From assembly GCA_902492105.1 (NCBI GenBank), contig CABUKD010000016.1, forward strand, positions 1-42,983: DNA of 42,983 nucleotides. Reading direction: 5' to 3'. The position numbers were made by a program, and so were the translations under genes. This document shows, piece by piece, positions 7,731 through 15,581 of this stretch. The notes under the pieces are model-generated. The model saw only the letters and a list, made by a program, of their open reading frames with translations, had not been told where the DNA came from and ran no database searches. Origin of the DNA: an uncultured Clostridium sp. GTDB lineage: Bacteria > Bacillota > Clostridia > TANB77 > CAG-508. Numbering within the stretch: position 1 is the first letter of the stretch; each line of letters starts with the position of its first letter.

Positions 7731-9164
7731 ATGAAAAAAACAAAAATTATTTGTACATTAGGTCCAGCAGTGGATAATCCAGAGGTATTAGAAAAGTTAA
7801 TCTTAGCCGGAATGGATGTTGCCAGAATCAACTTTTCTCATGGAAATTATCAAGACCAAGAGCCTAGAATTGAAAATTTTAAAAAAGTTAGAGAAAAGGT
7901 AGGAAGGTCAGTAGCACTATTATTAGATACCAAAGGACCAGAAATTAGAATTGGAAAATTCGAAAATGGAAGAATTGAACTAAATCCAGGAGATACCTTT
8001 ACTTTAGTGAATGAAGAAATTTTGGGTAACCAAGAAAAAGTATCTATTACTTATAAAAATCTATGTAATGAAGTAGAAAAAGGAACCATTATTTTAATTA
8101 ATGATGGATTAATCAAAATAGAAGTTCAAGAAATTAAAGGAACAAATATTATTTGTAAGGTAATTGATGGTGGCGAATTAACAAATACAAAAAGTATTAA
8201 TATACCAGGAATGGCTATTAATTTACCAAGTCCTACCCAAAAAGATATAGAAGATATTACATTTGGAGTTAAAGCAGGTTTTGACTATATTGCAGCATCT
8301 TTTGTACGTACTGCACAAGATGTATTAAATATTAGAAAAGTATTAGAAGAAAATGGTGGAGAACATATTAAAATTATTTCCAAAATAGAAAATAGACAAG
8401 GAATAGATAACTTCGACGAAATCTTAGCAGTATCGGACGGTATTATGGTTGCAAGAGGAGATTTGGGAGTAGAAATTCCGATGGAAGAAGTTCCAATTAG
8501 ACAAAAAGAATTTATTTCTAAATGTAATAAAGCAGGAAAACCAGTAGTTATTGCAACACAAATGCTAGAATCTATGATCCATAATCCAAGACCAACTAGA
8601 GCAGAAGTAAGTGACGTTGCAAATGCTGTATATGATATGGCAAGCTGTATTATGCTTTCTGGAGAATCTGCTATGGGAGAATATCCTGTAGAATGTGTAA
8701 AAACAATGGTAAAAATTTGTGAGGCAATAGAAGGTTCAATTAAGTACTGGAAAAGATTTAAGAAAAAAGAACGTGATTGCGATAATGAAGATTATGAATA
8801 TAACTTAAATTATTCAACATGTTCTACTGCAATGGACTTATGTGCTAAAGCAATTTTTGCTTATACAGATACAGGAAGAACAGCAAAAATGATAGCTGGT
8901 TTTATGCCACAATGCCCAATTTATGTTATTACTTCTAACAAAGAAATTGAAAGACAACTATCTTTAGTATGGAATACTTACACAATCTTAGTAGAGCCAA
9001 AAGAAAGCATTGATGAAATGATTGATGATGGTGTAAGACTTGCCAAAGAAAGAAGTTTTATTACAGAAGGAGATATTGTAGTTATAGCAGGAGGAGCATC
9101 TATTTTAGCAGGACATAAACATGCTAAATTAAACAAAACTATTGGTGGAGTTTTGAAAGTTTAA
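7731..9164 (+). CDS. pyk: Pyruvate kinase
   Basis: 477 aa. It converts phosphoenolpyruvate and ADP to pyruvate and ATP. ATG 7731 follows TTAGGAGGG, and the residues match the family start (KKTKIICTLGPA). Family motifs are in place: RINFSHG, LLDTKGPEIRIG, the active-site lysine in ISKIENRQG, the Mg-binding Glu/Asp in MVARGDLGVEIP, and MLSGESAMGEYP (usually GETA). The C-terminal domain covers roughly residues 350-477 and lacks the PEP-utiliser extension of Bacillus and Geobacillus enzymes. A strong terminator follows. Confidence 0.96.
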   Translation: MKKTKIICTLGPAVDNPEVLEKLILAGMDVARINFSHGNYQDQEPRIENFKKVREKVGRSVALLLDTKGPEIRIGKFENGRIELNPGDTFTLVNEEILGNQEKVSITYKNLCNEVEKGTIILINDGLIKIEVQEIKGTNIICKVIDGGELTNTKSINIPGMAINLPSPTQKDIEDITFGVKAGFDYIAASFVRTAQDVLNIRKVLEENGGEHIKIISKIENRQGIDNFDEILAVSDGIMVARGDLGVEIPMEEVPIRQKEFISKCNKAGKPVVIATQMLESMIHNPRPTRAEVSDVANAVYDMASCIMLSGESAMGEYPVECVKTMVKICEAIEGSIKYWKRFKKKERDCDNEDYEYNLNYSTCSTAMDLCAKAIFAYTDTGRTAKMIAGFMPQCPIYVITSNKEIERQLSLVWNTYTILVEPKESIDEMIDDGVRLAKERSFITEGDIVVIAGGASILAGHKHAKLNKTIGGVLKV

Positions 9165-9174
9165 ATTTTTGAAC

Positions 9175-9216
9175 TAAAAAATAATTGTTACTATTTATAG
9201 TGACAATTATTTTTTG
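9175..9216 (+). terminator. pyk terminator
   Basis: Long stem 9175-9192 / 9198-9215 (core ATAATTGTTACTA with TAGTGACAATTAT), ending in a T run. Confidence 0.9.
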
Positions 9217-9221
9217 TTTTC

Positions 9222-9248
9222 ACATTTTCTTATTTTTGTCATATTATG
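9222..9248 (+). promoter_or_regulatory. Possible mother-cell sigma promoter of cotJ
   Basis: AC (9222-9223), 16 nt, then CATATTATG (9240-9248), loosely like a SigK element (AC-N16/17-CATAnnnTA). No good vegetative promoter is seen before cotJA. SigE control is also possible, as for cotJ in Bacillus subtilis. Confidence 0.3.
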
Positions 9249-9281
9249 TAATATAAAACAAAAATAAGGAGGAATTCAAAC

Positions 9282-9716
9282 ATGTTTAATCGTTATAGAA
9301 GATGTTGTTGCCAAAATGACTACAATCCAGAAGTAATTGAAACATTATGCAATAATGTTGGAACTACAGCTGAATTTGCACAAGCTGCAAGTTACAGTAA
9401 CAATTTCAACAATAATTGCAATTGTGGATGTAATTATGACTATGGAATGAACACCACATCAGCATCAAATATGATGGGAAGTTGTTGTGATTGTGGCTTT
9501 GATGAACCAAGCAGTCCATTCCCAACTAATCCAATGCTTGCACAAAGCTATGTACCAATTCAAGAAATGAGCCAAACTTTTACACCACATTGTGGTTTAA
9601 GAATGGGAACAATCTTTCCAGAATTAGTAAGTCCATATGTACCTTGTCAAAGCATGGCAGAAATTGAGTATTTAAAACAATCAAATGAAATTGGGGAGGG
9701 ATGTAATCAATGTTAG
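9282..9716 (+). CDS. cotJA: Spore coat protein CotJA
   Basis: 144 aa, longer than the roughly 80 aa of Bacillus CotJA. The conserved part is residues 80-135: LAQSYVPIQEMSQTF, GLRMGTIFPELVSPY and QSMAEIEYLK. The extra N-terminal region is rich in Asn and Cys (CCCQN near the start, NNNCNCGCN near 48, CCDCG near 67) and could form disulfide cross-links in the coat. It overlaps cotJB by 7 bp. Start at ATG after AAGGAGG. Confidence 0.9.
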   Translation: MFNRYRRCCCQNDYNPEVIETLCNNVGTTAEFAQAASYSNNFNNNCNCGCNYDYGMNTTSASNMMGSCCDCGFDEPSSPFPTNPMLAQSYVPIQEMSQTFTPHCGLRMGTIFPELVSPYVPCQSMAEIEYLKQSNEIGEGCNQC

Positions 9717-10192
9717 GAGAAGATAGAAATTGTGACCTATGTAATCAAATGGGTCGTAACAACAATTGTGGATGCAATTCTTGTAATTGCAACAATAATG
9801 TTGGATGTAGCCAAAATAATGAAATGGATTATGATTGTGAATATACACCCCAAGGCATTAATGCAGCATTTGGTTATAACACAGCAGCAATGACTGGAGA
9901 TCATATGGATTCATGTAATCAAGAAATAAATTGTGCAGAAAGACGTAGAATTAGAGAAGAAATGATCCATAAAATTAAAGCTTTAAATTTTGCTATTATT
10001 GAACTTGGATTGTACTTAAATACACATCATAATGATCAAAGAGCACTTTGTTTACACAGAGAATACACCAAACAATTAAAAGAATTAAAAGATCAATATC
10101 AAAGAGTTTATGGACCATTAAGTATTTATTATCCATGTAATAAATGGAGATGGCTTGAAGAACCATGGCCATGGGAAGGAGGAAATTGTTAG
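9710..10192 (+). CDS. cotJB: Spore coat protein CotJB
   Basis: 160 aa, about twice the Bacillus length. The conserved CotJB domain is the C-terminal half, from RRIREEMIHKIKALNFAI through LYLNTHHNDQRAL to YPCNKWRWLEEPWPWEGG. An Asn/Cys-rich N-terminal extension (NNNCGCNSCNCNNN near residues 17-30) resembles those of its neighbours. It overlaps cotJA and is followed one base after its stop by cotJC, implying coupled translation. Confidence 0.9.
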   Translation: MLGEDRNCDLCNQMGRNNNCGCNSCNCNNNVGCSQNNEMDYDCEYTPQGINAAFGYNTAAMTGDHMDSCNQEINCAERRRIREEMIHKIKALNFAIIELGLYLNTHHNDQRALCLHREYTKQLKELKDQYQRVYGPLSIYYPCNKWRWLEEPWPWEGGNC

Positions 10193-10193
10193 T

Positions 10194-10823
10194 ATGTGGA
10201 CTTATAATAAAGTATTAGAATATCCAGTAAAAATTAAATGCCCAAATGCAAAACTTGCTAAGTTTATTATCTCGCAATATGGTGGACCAGATGGAGAACT
10301 AGCAGCTTCACTTCGTTACCTAAGCCAAAGATTTGCTATGCCAGACCAAGTGGCAAAAGCTACCTTAAATGATATAGGTACAGAAGAACTTGCACACTTA
10401 GAAATGGTAGGAACAATGGTACATCAATTAACAGATGGACTAAGTATAGAAGAAATTAAAAAAGCAGGTTTAGGTGAATATTATACAGACCATGGAGTAG
10501 ATGTATATCCACAATCTGCAGCAGGAGTACCTTTTACAGCAGCATATATTGCAACCAAAGGAGATCCAATTGCAAACTTACAAGAAGACTTAGCAGCAGA
10601 ACAAAAAGCAAGAGCAACATATGAAAAATTAATAGACTTATGCTGTGACGATCCAGATGTAATAGACCCACTCCGTTTCTTAAGAGAAAGAGAAATTGTT
10701 CACTTCCAAAGATTTGGAGAGGCACTTCGTGGAGTACAAGATAAACTAGCTGAAAAAAGATTTTTTATGAATAATATGAACAGCAACAATAATAACAGTA
10801 ATTGTGATTGTGGTTGTAATTAA
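10194..10823 (+). CDS. cotJC: Spore coat protein CotJC (manganese-catalase family)
   Basis: 209 aa. ATG 10194 follows GGAAGGAGG inside the end of cotJB; an earlier in-frame ATG at 10155 lacks a ribosome site. The ferritin-like fold shows metal ligands in GTEELAHLEMVGTM and REREIVHFQRFGEAL. Homologues form part of the inner coat and may remove peroxide. The last 17 residues (NNMNSNNNNSNCDCGCN) are an Asn/Cys-rich tail like the extensions on CotJA and CotJB. Confidence 0.93.
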   Translation: MWTYNKVLEYPVKIKCPNAKLAKFIISQYGGPDGELAASLRYLSQRFAMPDQVAKATLNDIGTEELAHLEMVGTMVHQLTDGLSIEEIKKAGLGEYYTDHGVDVYPQSAAGVPFTAAYIATKGDPIANLQEDLAAEQKARATYEKLIDLCCDDPDVIDPLRFLREREIVHFQRFGEALRGVQDKLAEKRFFMNNMNSNNNNSNCDCGCN

Positions 10824-10830
10824 AAAAATA

Positions 10831-10911
10831 ATTGTCAAGGGTTGTCAAGGGGACGGAGATTTTTGACAATTTTCAAAAAAATGTCAAAAATCTTTGGTCT
10901 TCAGTGACAAT
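10831..10911 (+). repeat. Dispersed imperfect palindrome, GGAGATTTTTGACAA type
   Basis: Ends ATTGTCA and TGACAAT are inverted. Internally TGTCAAGG is repeated, and GATTTTTGACA faces TGTCAAAAATC. The 27-nt core 10843-10869 recurs with few changes at 33160-33187. It lies directly after cotJC and could also act as its terminator. Confidence 0.7.
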
Positions 10912-10939
10912 TTTATATAAAAAAATGCTTATATAGTGC

Positions 10940-10968
10940 TTGACTTCTAAAAAATGCAATGTTATAAT
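10940..10968 (+). promoter_or_regulatory. Promoter of the MATE-kinase gene
   Basis: TTGACT (10940-10945), a 17-nt spacer and TATAAT (10963-10968). Transcription should start near 10975. Confidence 0.85.
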
Positions 10969-10989
10969 AGAAAAGTTCGCAAAAAGTTT

Positions 10990-11023
10990 ATATTGAAAGT
11001 TTCTTTCAATATTTATTTTTTTG
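10990..11023 (+). terminator. Leader terminator (attenuator) before the MATE-kinase gene
   Basis: ATATTGAAAG (10990-10999) pairs perfectly with CTTTCAATAT (11003-11012) across a 3-nt loop and is followed by a T-rich tract, all between the promoter and the start codon at 11060. It should stop most transcripts about 45 nt after initiation unless relieved. Confidence 0.75.
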
Positions 11024-11059
11024 TTATATGTTTTTTTGAAAAAAGGAAAGGGATGATTA

Positions 11060-13144
11060 ATGAAAATGGAAAAAGAAGAAAATATATTAGGAACTGAAAA
11101 AATAGGAAAACTAGTTAGAAAATTTTCAATTCCTTGTATTATTTCATTAGTAGTGAACGCACTATATAACATAGTAGACCAAATATTTATTGGACAAGGA
11201 GTAGGATATTTAGGAAATGGAGCTACCAATGTAGTATTTCCACTTACTATTATCGGTCTTGCATTTGCACTTATGTTTGGTGATGGGGCATCTGCTTATT
11301 TGAGTTTAAAATTAGGAGAAAAGAAAAAACAAGAAGCGGCAAAAGGTGTGGGCAATGGTATTGCTATGGCTATTATCATATCCATTTTATTTTGTGCGAT
11401 TACTCTTATCTTTTTACCACAGTTATTAAATTTATTTGGGTGTACAGATGCTTTAAGAGATTATGCTATGGGGTATGGATGGATTATTGCTATAGGCTTA
11501 CCTTTTTCTATGATAGGAACTACATTAAATTCTATTATTAGAGCAGATGGTAGTCCAAAATTTGCAATGGCATCTATGGTAGCAGGAGCAGTTTTGAACA
11601 TTATATTAGACCCAATTTTTATTTATGTATTCCATATGGGAGTAGAAGGAGCAGCTATTGCTACTATATTTAGTCAATTTGTTACATTTATTTTAAATGC
11701 ATTATACATGAGAAAAATAAAGACAATACAATTTAGTAAAGAAACATTAAAACTAAAATTTAGTATAGTAAGAAGAGTAGCAGCACTAGGAATTAGTAGT
11801 TTTATTACTCAAATGACATTTGTTATCTTAATTTCTGTTGAAAATAACTTGCTTGGAAAATATGGTGTAAACTCAAAATATGGTTCTGAAATACCAATTA
11901 CAGTAGTTGGTATTGTAATGAAGGTAAATCAAATTTTAAGTAGTATTATTTTAGGTATTGCAGTTGGTGCACAACCAATTTTCGGATACAACTATGGAGC
12001 AAGAAAATTTGATAGAGTAACTAAAACCTTAAAAATAGTGTTAAGCTTAAGTGTTGTTATTAGTACTATTGCATTTATCTTATTCCAAACTATTCCAGAT
12101 AAACTAATTTCTATCTTTGGCAGTGGAGATGCTAGTTATATGGAATTTGCATGTTTAACATTTAGAATTTACTTAATGTTATGCATTTGCAATGGAGTAC
12201 AAATACCAGCAGGAATCTTTTTTCAAGCAATTGGGAAAAGCAGTAAAAGTGCAATATTATCATTATCAAGACAAATTGTGTTATTAATTCCAGCTATGTT
12301 CATTTTAAGTAGTATTTTTGGATTAATGGGCGTATTATATGCAGCACCAGTAGCAGATGGAATTGCATTTATACTTGCAGCAACTTTACTAATTTTAGAA
12401 GTAAAGAAATTAAAGAAGCCAAACTATATGCAAGAAGCAGTATCAACTAATATGAAAGTCGGTCAAAATGATGATGGTATTAGTGTAAATCCTGAAGATA
12501 CTAACACGAATGTGGATGATGAGAGTAATATTGATACTAAGAAACCAAATGAACATATGATTATTACAATTGCAAGAGAATATGGGTCAGGTGGAAGATA
12601 TATAGGAAGACTAGTAGCAGAAAAATTAGGACTTAAATTTTATGACAAAGAATTTATACAAAAATTAGCACAAAAAACGGGACTATCAGAAGAATATATT
12701 GAAAATAGTGAACAAAAAAGAGAAGTATTAGATAATATAAATAATGGTTATTATGCAGGTATGAATAATGCAGATGAATTATATGTCCATGAAGCAAATC
12801 TAATCAAAGAAATTGCTAAAAAAGAATCTTGTGTTATTATTGGAAGATGTGCGGACTTTGTATTAAAAGACAGAAAAGATGTAACCAAAATATTTATTTA
12901 TAATGATATGGATAGTAAAATAAAAAGAGCAACAAAATATTATGGATTAGATAAACAAAAAGCAGAAAAAGAAATTACAAAAATTAATAAATTAAGAGCA
13001 AATCATTATAAATATTATACAGACTTAGAATGGGATGACCATTCACACTATGACTTATGCATTAATAGTGATGCATTAGGAGTAGAAAAATCAGCAGAAC
13101 TTATCTGTGATTTTGTAAAACAAAAAGAATTAATCAGCCATTAG
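11060..13144 (+). CDS. MATE-family exporter fused to a cytidylate-kinase-like domain
   Basis: 694 aa. Residues 1 to about 455 are a complete MATE antiporter with 12 hydrophobic segments (IVDQIFIGQGVGYLG, RADGSPKFAM, PIFGYNYGARKFDRV). A charged linker of about 40 residues (VNPEDTNTNVDDESN) leads to a cytidylate-kinase-like domain (Pfam Cytidylate_kin2) from about 500: ITIAREYGSGGRYIGR carries the P-loop, followed by YDKEFIQKLA and VIIGRCADFVLKD. Family knowledge: MATE proteins export cations, drugs or metabolites with Na+ or H+, while this kinase family lacks an assigned substrate. One uninterrupted frame, so the fusion is real in this sequence. The last codons and stop come from a dispersed repeat. 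Confidence 0.9.
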   Translation: MKMEKEENILGTEKIGKLVRKFSIPCIISLVVNALYNIVDQIFIGQGVGYLGNGATNVVFPLTIIGLAFALMFGDGASAYLSLKLGEKKKQEAAKGVGNGIAMAIIISILFCAITLIFLPQLLNLFGCTDALRDYAMGYGWIIAIGLPFSMIGTTLNSIIRADGSPKFAMASMVAGAVLNIILDPIFIYVFHMGVEGAAIATIFSQFVTFILNALYMRKIKTIQFSKETLKLKFSIVRRVAALGISSFITQMTFVILISVENNLLGKYGVNSKYGSEIPITVVGIVMKVNQILSSIILGIAVGAQPIFGYNYGARKFDRVTKTLKIVLSLSVVISTIAFILFQTIPDKLISIFGSGDASYMEFACLTFRIYLMLCICNGVQIPAGIFFQAIGKSSKSAILSLSRQIVLLIPAMFILSSIFGLMGVLYAAPVADGIAFILAATLLILEVKKLKKPNYMQEAVSTNMKVGQNDDGISVNPEDTNTNVDDESNIDTKKPNEHMIITIAREYGSGGRYIGRLVAEKLGLKFYDKEFIQKLAQKTGLSEEYIENSEQKREVLDNINNGYYAGMNNADELYVHEANLIKEIAKKESCVIIGRCADFVLKDRKDVTKIFIYNDMDSKIKRATKYYGLDKQKAEKEITKINKLRANHYKYYTDLEWDDHSHYDLCINSDALGVEKSAELICDFVKQKELISH

Positions 13145-13188
13145 GGACGTTCCTTTTTGGCCGATTTTCAACCACTTGGGACACTCCT
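13134..13188 (+). repeat. GGGACGTTCC dispersed repeat, copy 1
   Basis: Starts TCAGCCATTAGGGACGTTCC and ends with CACTTGGGACACTCC. It encodes the last residues (SH) and the stop of the gene before it. It is inverted relative to copy 2 at 13501-13559. Confidence 0.75.
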
Positions 13189-13500
13189 TTAACACCAAAT
13201 CTTAACGGTGATTCCATGTTTTTCTGTAATTTTAATAAAATTTGATAAAAATCTAGATTATAAAAAATATAAATAAATCAATTTTACGAAAAAACAATTT
13301 TTAATTTTAAAAAAATTAAAAGATACTCTTTTCAAAATATGACCTTATTGGCGTATTTCAAAAGGGTGTCTTTTTTGCGCTTATTGGCATACTTCAAAGG
13401 AATGTTTTTCTTTTTGAGATTATAAAAGCATATTTCAAAAGAGCAGATTTTTTGATTATTGTCATATTTTAAAGAAAGTTTTAAAGTAATTGAACTTTTT

Positions 13501-13559
13501 GAGGAGTGTCCCAAGTGGTCGGAAATCAGCCAAAAAGGAACGTCCCCAATGGTTGAAAA
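13501..13559 (-). repeat. GGGACGTTCC dispersed repeat, copy 2 (inverted)
   Basis: Contains AGTGTCCCAAGTGGTC and AAAAAGGAACGTCCCC. It is the reverse complement of copy 1 with scattered changes. Confidence 0.75.
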
Positions 13560-13677
13560 TTTAAAAAAAATTGGAAAAATAAAAATTAAAAAAATTCACA
13601 TAATAATAATGAAAAAATAGTTCCATTAAACTGTTTTTTTGATCAAAAATTTAAATTTAATGGAGAAAGGAAGAAAA

Positions 13678-14730
13678 ATGAAAAAAATTCTATATCTTTT
13701 AACAATTGTTGCATTACTTATTATGGCTATTTTTACTACATCTAGTATGGTAATGGCAGCTACTCCGCTAAATAGTGTACAGGTTCAAATTAGTAAAGAT
13801 AAAATTACTCCTGGAGAAGAAGTAACTGTTACTGTTGACTTTGGTACAGAATTAGGCGCATATACCGTTAATGTAGCATATGATAATGCTATTTTTGATT
13901 ATGTTTCGGCAGAAGGAGGAACTCCATCTGATGATGGTACAAAAGTAAAACTTGTATTTTATGATTCAACAGGAGGAAGCGCAACAAGAAGTAAGGCTAA
14001 GATTACTTTTAAGGCAAAAGACACCATTTTAACTTCTAATCCAACTGATTTTGCAATTACTTTAGAAGGAATGGCAAATGGAGATGCATCCGTGACTTAT
14101 GATGATATTTTAGTTCCTATTGAAAAAGATATTTTAGTAGAACCAAATTATGTAGATTATACATTAAAACTACAATATACAGGAGCTATAAAACCAAACA
14201 CAAAAAAGGATATGACTTTAATCACAGAATCTAGCATGGGAAAAAATTATGACCATGTAAGAATGGTTGCAGAAGTTACGAAAAAACCTTCAGATGATGC
14301 TTCTGTTAAATTACTTGCTACTGATGAACACAATCAAGAACTTGACCTAATCCAAAATGGTTGGGGAGAAGCTGATGGTTATGCACTTGGAGGAAAAAAT
14401 GTAAGACAAGAATTATTATTAAAAGGTGAGTTTAGTCATATTGGTGATTATACTGTTAATATTAAAATAATTGACAGAGATAACTCAGATGCAGTAGTGG
14501 CTCAAAAAGATTTTAATTTTACAGTAAGCAAAACAGCAGTAACAGATAAAGAAGAACCAACTACTCCACCAAAAGAGGAGACACCTTCAAAAGAAGAAAA
14601 TACAAAAAATGAAATGCCAGAAACTTTACCTAAAACAGGTAATACACAATATGGAATCATTATTGGTTTTATAGCAATTTTAACAGTTGCCTATATTAGT
14701 GTAAACAATAAAAACAGTAAACAAAACTAA
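13678..14730 (+). CDS. LPXTG-anchored surface protein with a cohesin-like domain
   Basis: 350 aa. ATG 13678 follows GGAGAAAGG; a TTG at 13639 is in frame but has no ribosome site. Signal peptide at residues 1-27 (MKKILYLLTIV to MVMA). Residues 30-145 resemble a cohesin: QVQISKDKITPGEEVTVTVD, YTVNVAYDNAIFDYVSAEG, VFYDSTGG, KITFKAKD. A second beta-rich region spans about 165-300, followed by a Pro/Glu/Thr-rich stalk. The C-terminus is a standard sortase signal: LPKTG, a hydrophobic segment (IIIGFIAILTVAYISV) and a basic tail. The next gene is a sortase, the likely anchoring enzyme. First gene of the surface locus. Confidence 0.85.
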   Translation: MKKILYLLTIVALLIMAIFTTSSMVMAATPLNSVQVQISKDKITPGEEVTVTVDFGTELGAYTVNVAYDNAIFDYVSAEGGTPSDDGTKVKLVFYDSTGGSATRSKAKITFKAKDTILTSNPTDFAITLEGMANGDASVTYDDILVPIEKDILVEPNYVDYTLKLQYTGAIKPNTKKDMTLITESSMGKNYDHVRMVAEVTKKPSDDASVKLLATDEHNQELDLIQNGWGEADGYALGGKNVRQELLLKGEFSHIGDYTVNIKIIDRDNSDAVVAQKDFNFTVSKTAVTDKEEPTTPPKEETPSKEENTKNEMPETLPKTGNTQYGIIIGFIAILTVAYISVNNKNSKQN

Positions 14731-14743
14731 TTTTATTAGTTTT

Positions 14744-14796
14744 AGGTGTCGTATATTTCTTTCTAAATTTCAATTAGTTAAAATACGACACCTTTT
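14744..14796 (+). terminator. Terminator between surface protein and sortase
   Basis: AGGTGTCGTAT (14744-14754) pairs with ATACGACACCT (14783-14793) across a 28-nt loop, then TTTT. The large loop suggests only partial termination, which would lower sortase expression relative to its substrate. Confidence 0.65.
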
Positions 14797-14840
14797 ACAT
14801 AGAAATACAAATCACATAAAAATACAAAAAAAGGGGCAAA

Positions 14841-15455
14841 ATGATGAAAAAAATAGTAAAGGGTATCATTCTTATTGTTCTTATTGGAGTTCTAAGTTAT
14901 ACCGGATATGAAATGTATCAAGAAGCACAAATTAAAGAAAAGGCAAATTCTTCTTTAGGACAAGTAAAACAAGAAAATATTACCAAAACACAGGTAATAA
15001 CACAAAAAGAGGAAGCAAAAAAGGACTTAAAGTTAGTAAAAAAAGAATATAAAGGTTATGAAGTATCTGCAAAATTAAAAATAGATAAATTGAATATTGA
15101 TACTTATGTCTTGGCAAATTATAGCAAACAAGCTATGGAGGTATGTGTTGCTAAATATTATGGACCAGAGCCAAATGAAGTAGGAAATTATTGTATTGCA
15201 GGACATAACTACATTACAAAAAATATGTTTAGTAAGCTAGGAACATTAGAAATAGGAGATGAAATTATTTTAACCGATAATTATCATGGAAAAATTACTT
15301 ATGAAGTATATGATAAATATAAAGCAAAACCAGAAGATACTAGTCCACTTTTGCAAAATACTAATGGTCAAAAAGAAATTACCTTGATTACTTGTAGTGA
15401 TTATTCTACTAAGAGAATTATTATTAAGGCAAAAGAAAGAAGCACTTTACTATAA
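14841..15455 (+). CDS. Sortase
   Basis: 204 aa. It cleaves LPXTG signals and joins the protein to the cell wall. Residues 5-25 are an N-terminal membrane anchor. The catalytic set is visible: His122 in CIAGHNY, Cys185 in TLITCSDY and Arg192 in STKR, at the normal spacing. I cannot fix the class by eye. It lies 110 bp after the LPKTG protein and before two more surface genes, so its substrate is probably the upstream neighbour. Tandem ATG codons (14841, 14844) follow AAGGGG. Confidence 0.92.
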   Translation: MMKKIVKGIILIVLIGVLSYTGYEMYQEAQIKEKANSSLGQVKQENITKTQVITQKEEAKKDLKLVKKEYKGYEVSAKLKIDKLNIDTYVLANYSKQAMEVCVAKYYGPEPNEVGNYCIAGHNYITKNMFSKLGTLEIGDEIILTDNYHGKITYEVYDKYKAKPEDTSPLLQNTNGQKEITLITCSDYSTKRIIIKAKERSTLL

Positions 15456-15533
15456 AAATAATCAAAAAGAAATAAAAAATAAGTTTATATAAAATTTTTG
15501 AAGAAAAATATGTTAATTAAATAAGTGGACAAG

Positions 15534-15581
15534 AAAGGAGGAATAATCCAAGTATTTCTACTGGATTATATAGGAAAAATG
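15534..15581 (+). promoter_or_regulatory. Ribosome site split from its start codon by a hairpin
   Basis: AAAGGAGG (15534-15541) has no start codon within usual reach. ATAATCCA (15543-15550) pairs with TGGATTAT (15562-15569), extended by GTA/TAC across a one-base bulge. The hairpin ends exactly 9 nt before ATG 15579. Removing it gives a spacing of 10 nt. Confidence 0.7.

Larger units (their letters stand above)
13134..13559. mobile_element. Possible non-coding element with inverted ends
   Basis: Two GGGACGTTCC repeats (13134-13188 and 13501-13559) face each other across about 310 bp with no gene. The inside holds a degenerate series, roughly 35-50 bp apart, of a TTATTGGC-ATATTTCAAA unit (near 13346, 13381, 13424 and 13458). 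A 60-codon minus-strand frame here only reflects that series (LKYANK repeated). It looks like a MITE-like or REP-type cluster with no transposase. Target duplications were not found. Confidence 0.4.

Noticed and set aside
13332..13514. 60-codon minus-strand gene
   Set aside because: No ribosome site. Its peptide merely mirrors the degenerate repeats, and it runs into a dispersed repeat.
15525..15579. GTG 15525 as start of the glucosaminidase
   Set aside because: It lies before the strong ribosome site, which would then be inside the coding region. ATG 15579 fits the hairpin-bridged pattern and the membrane anchor.
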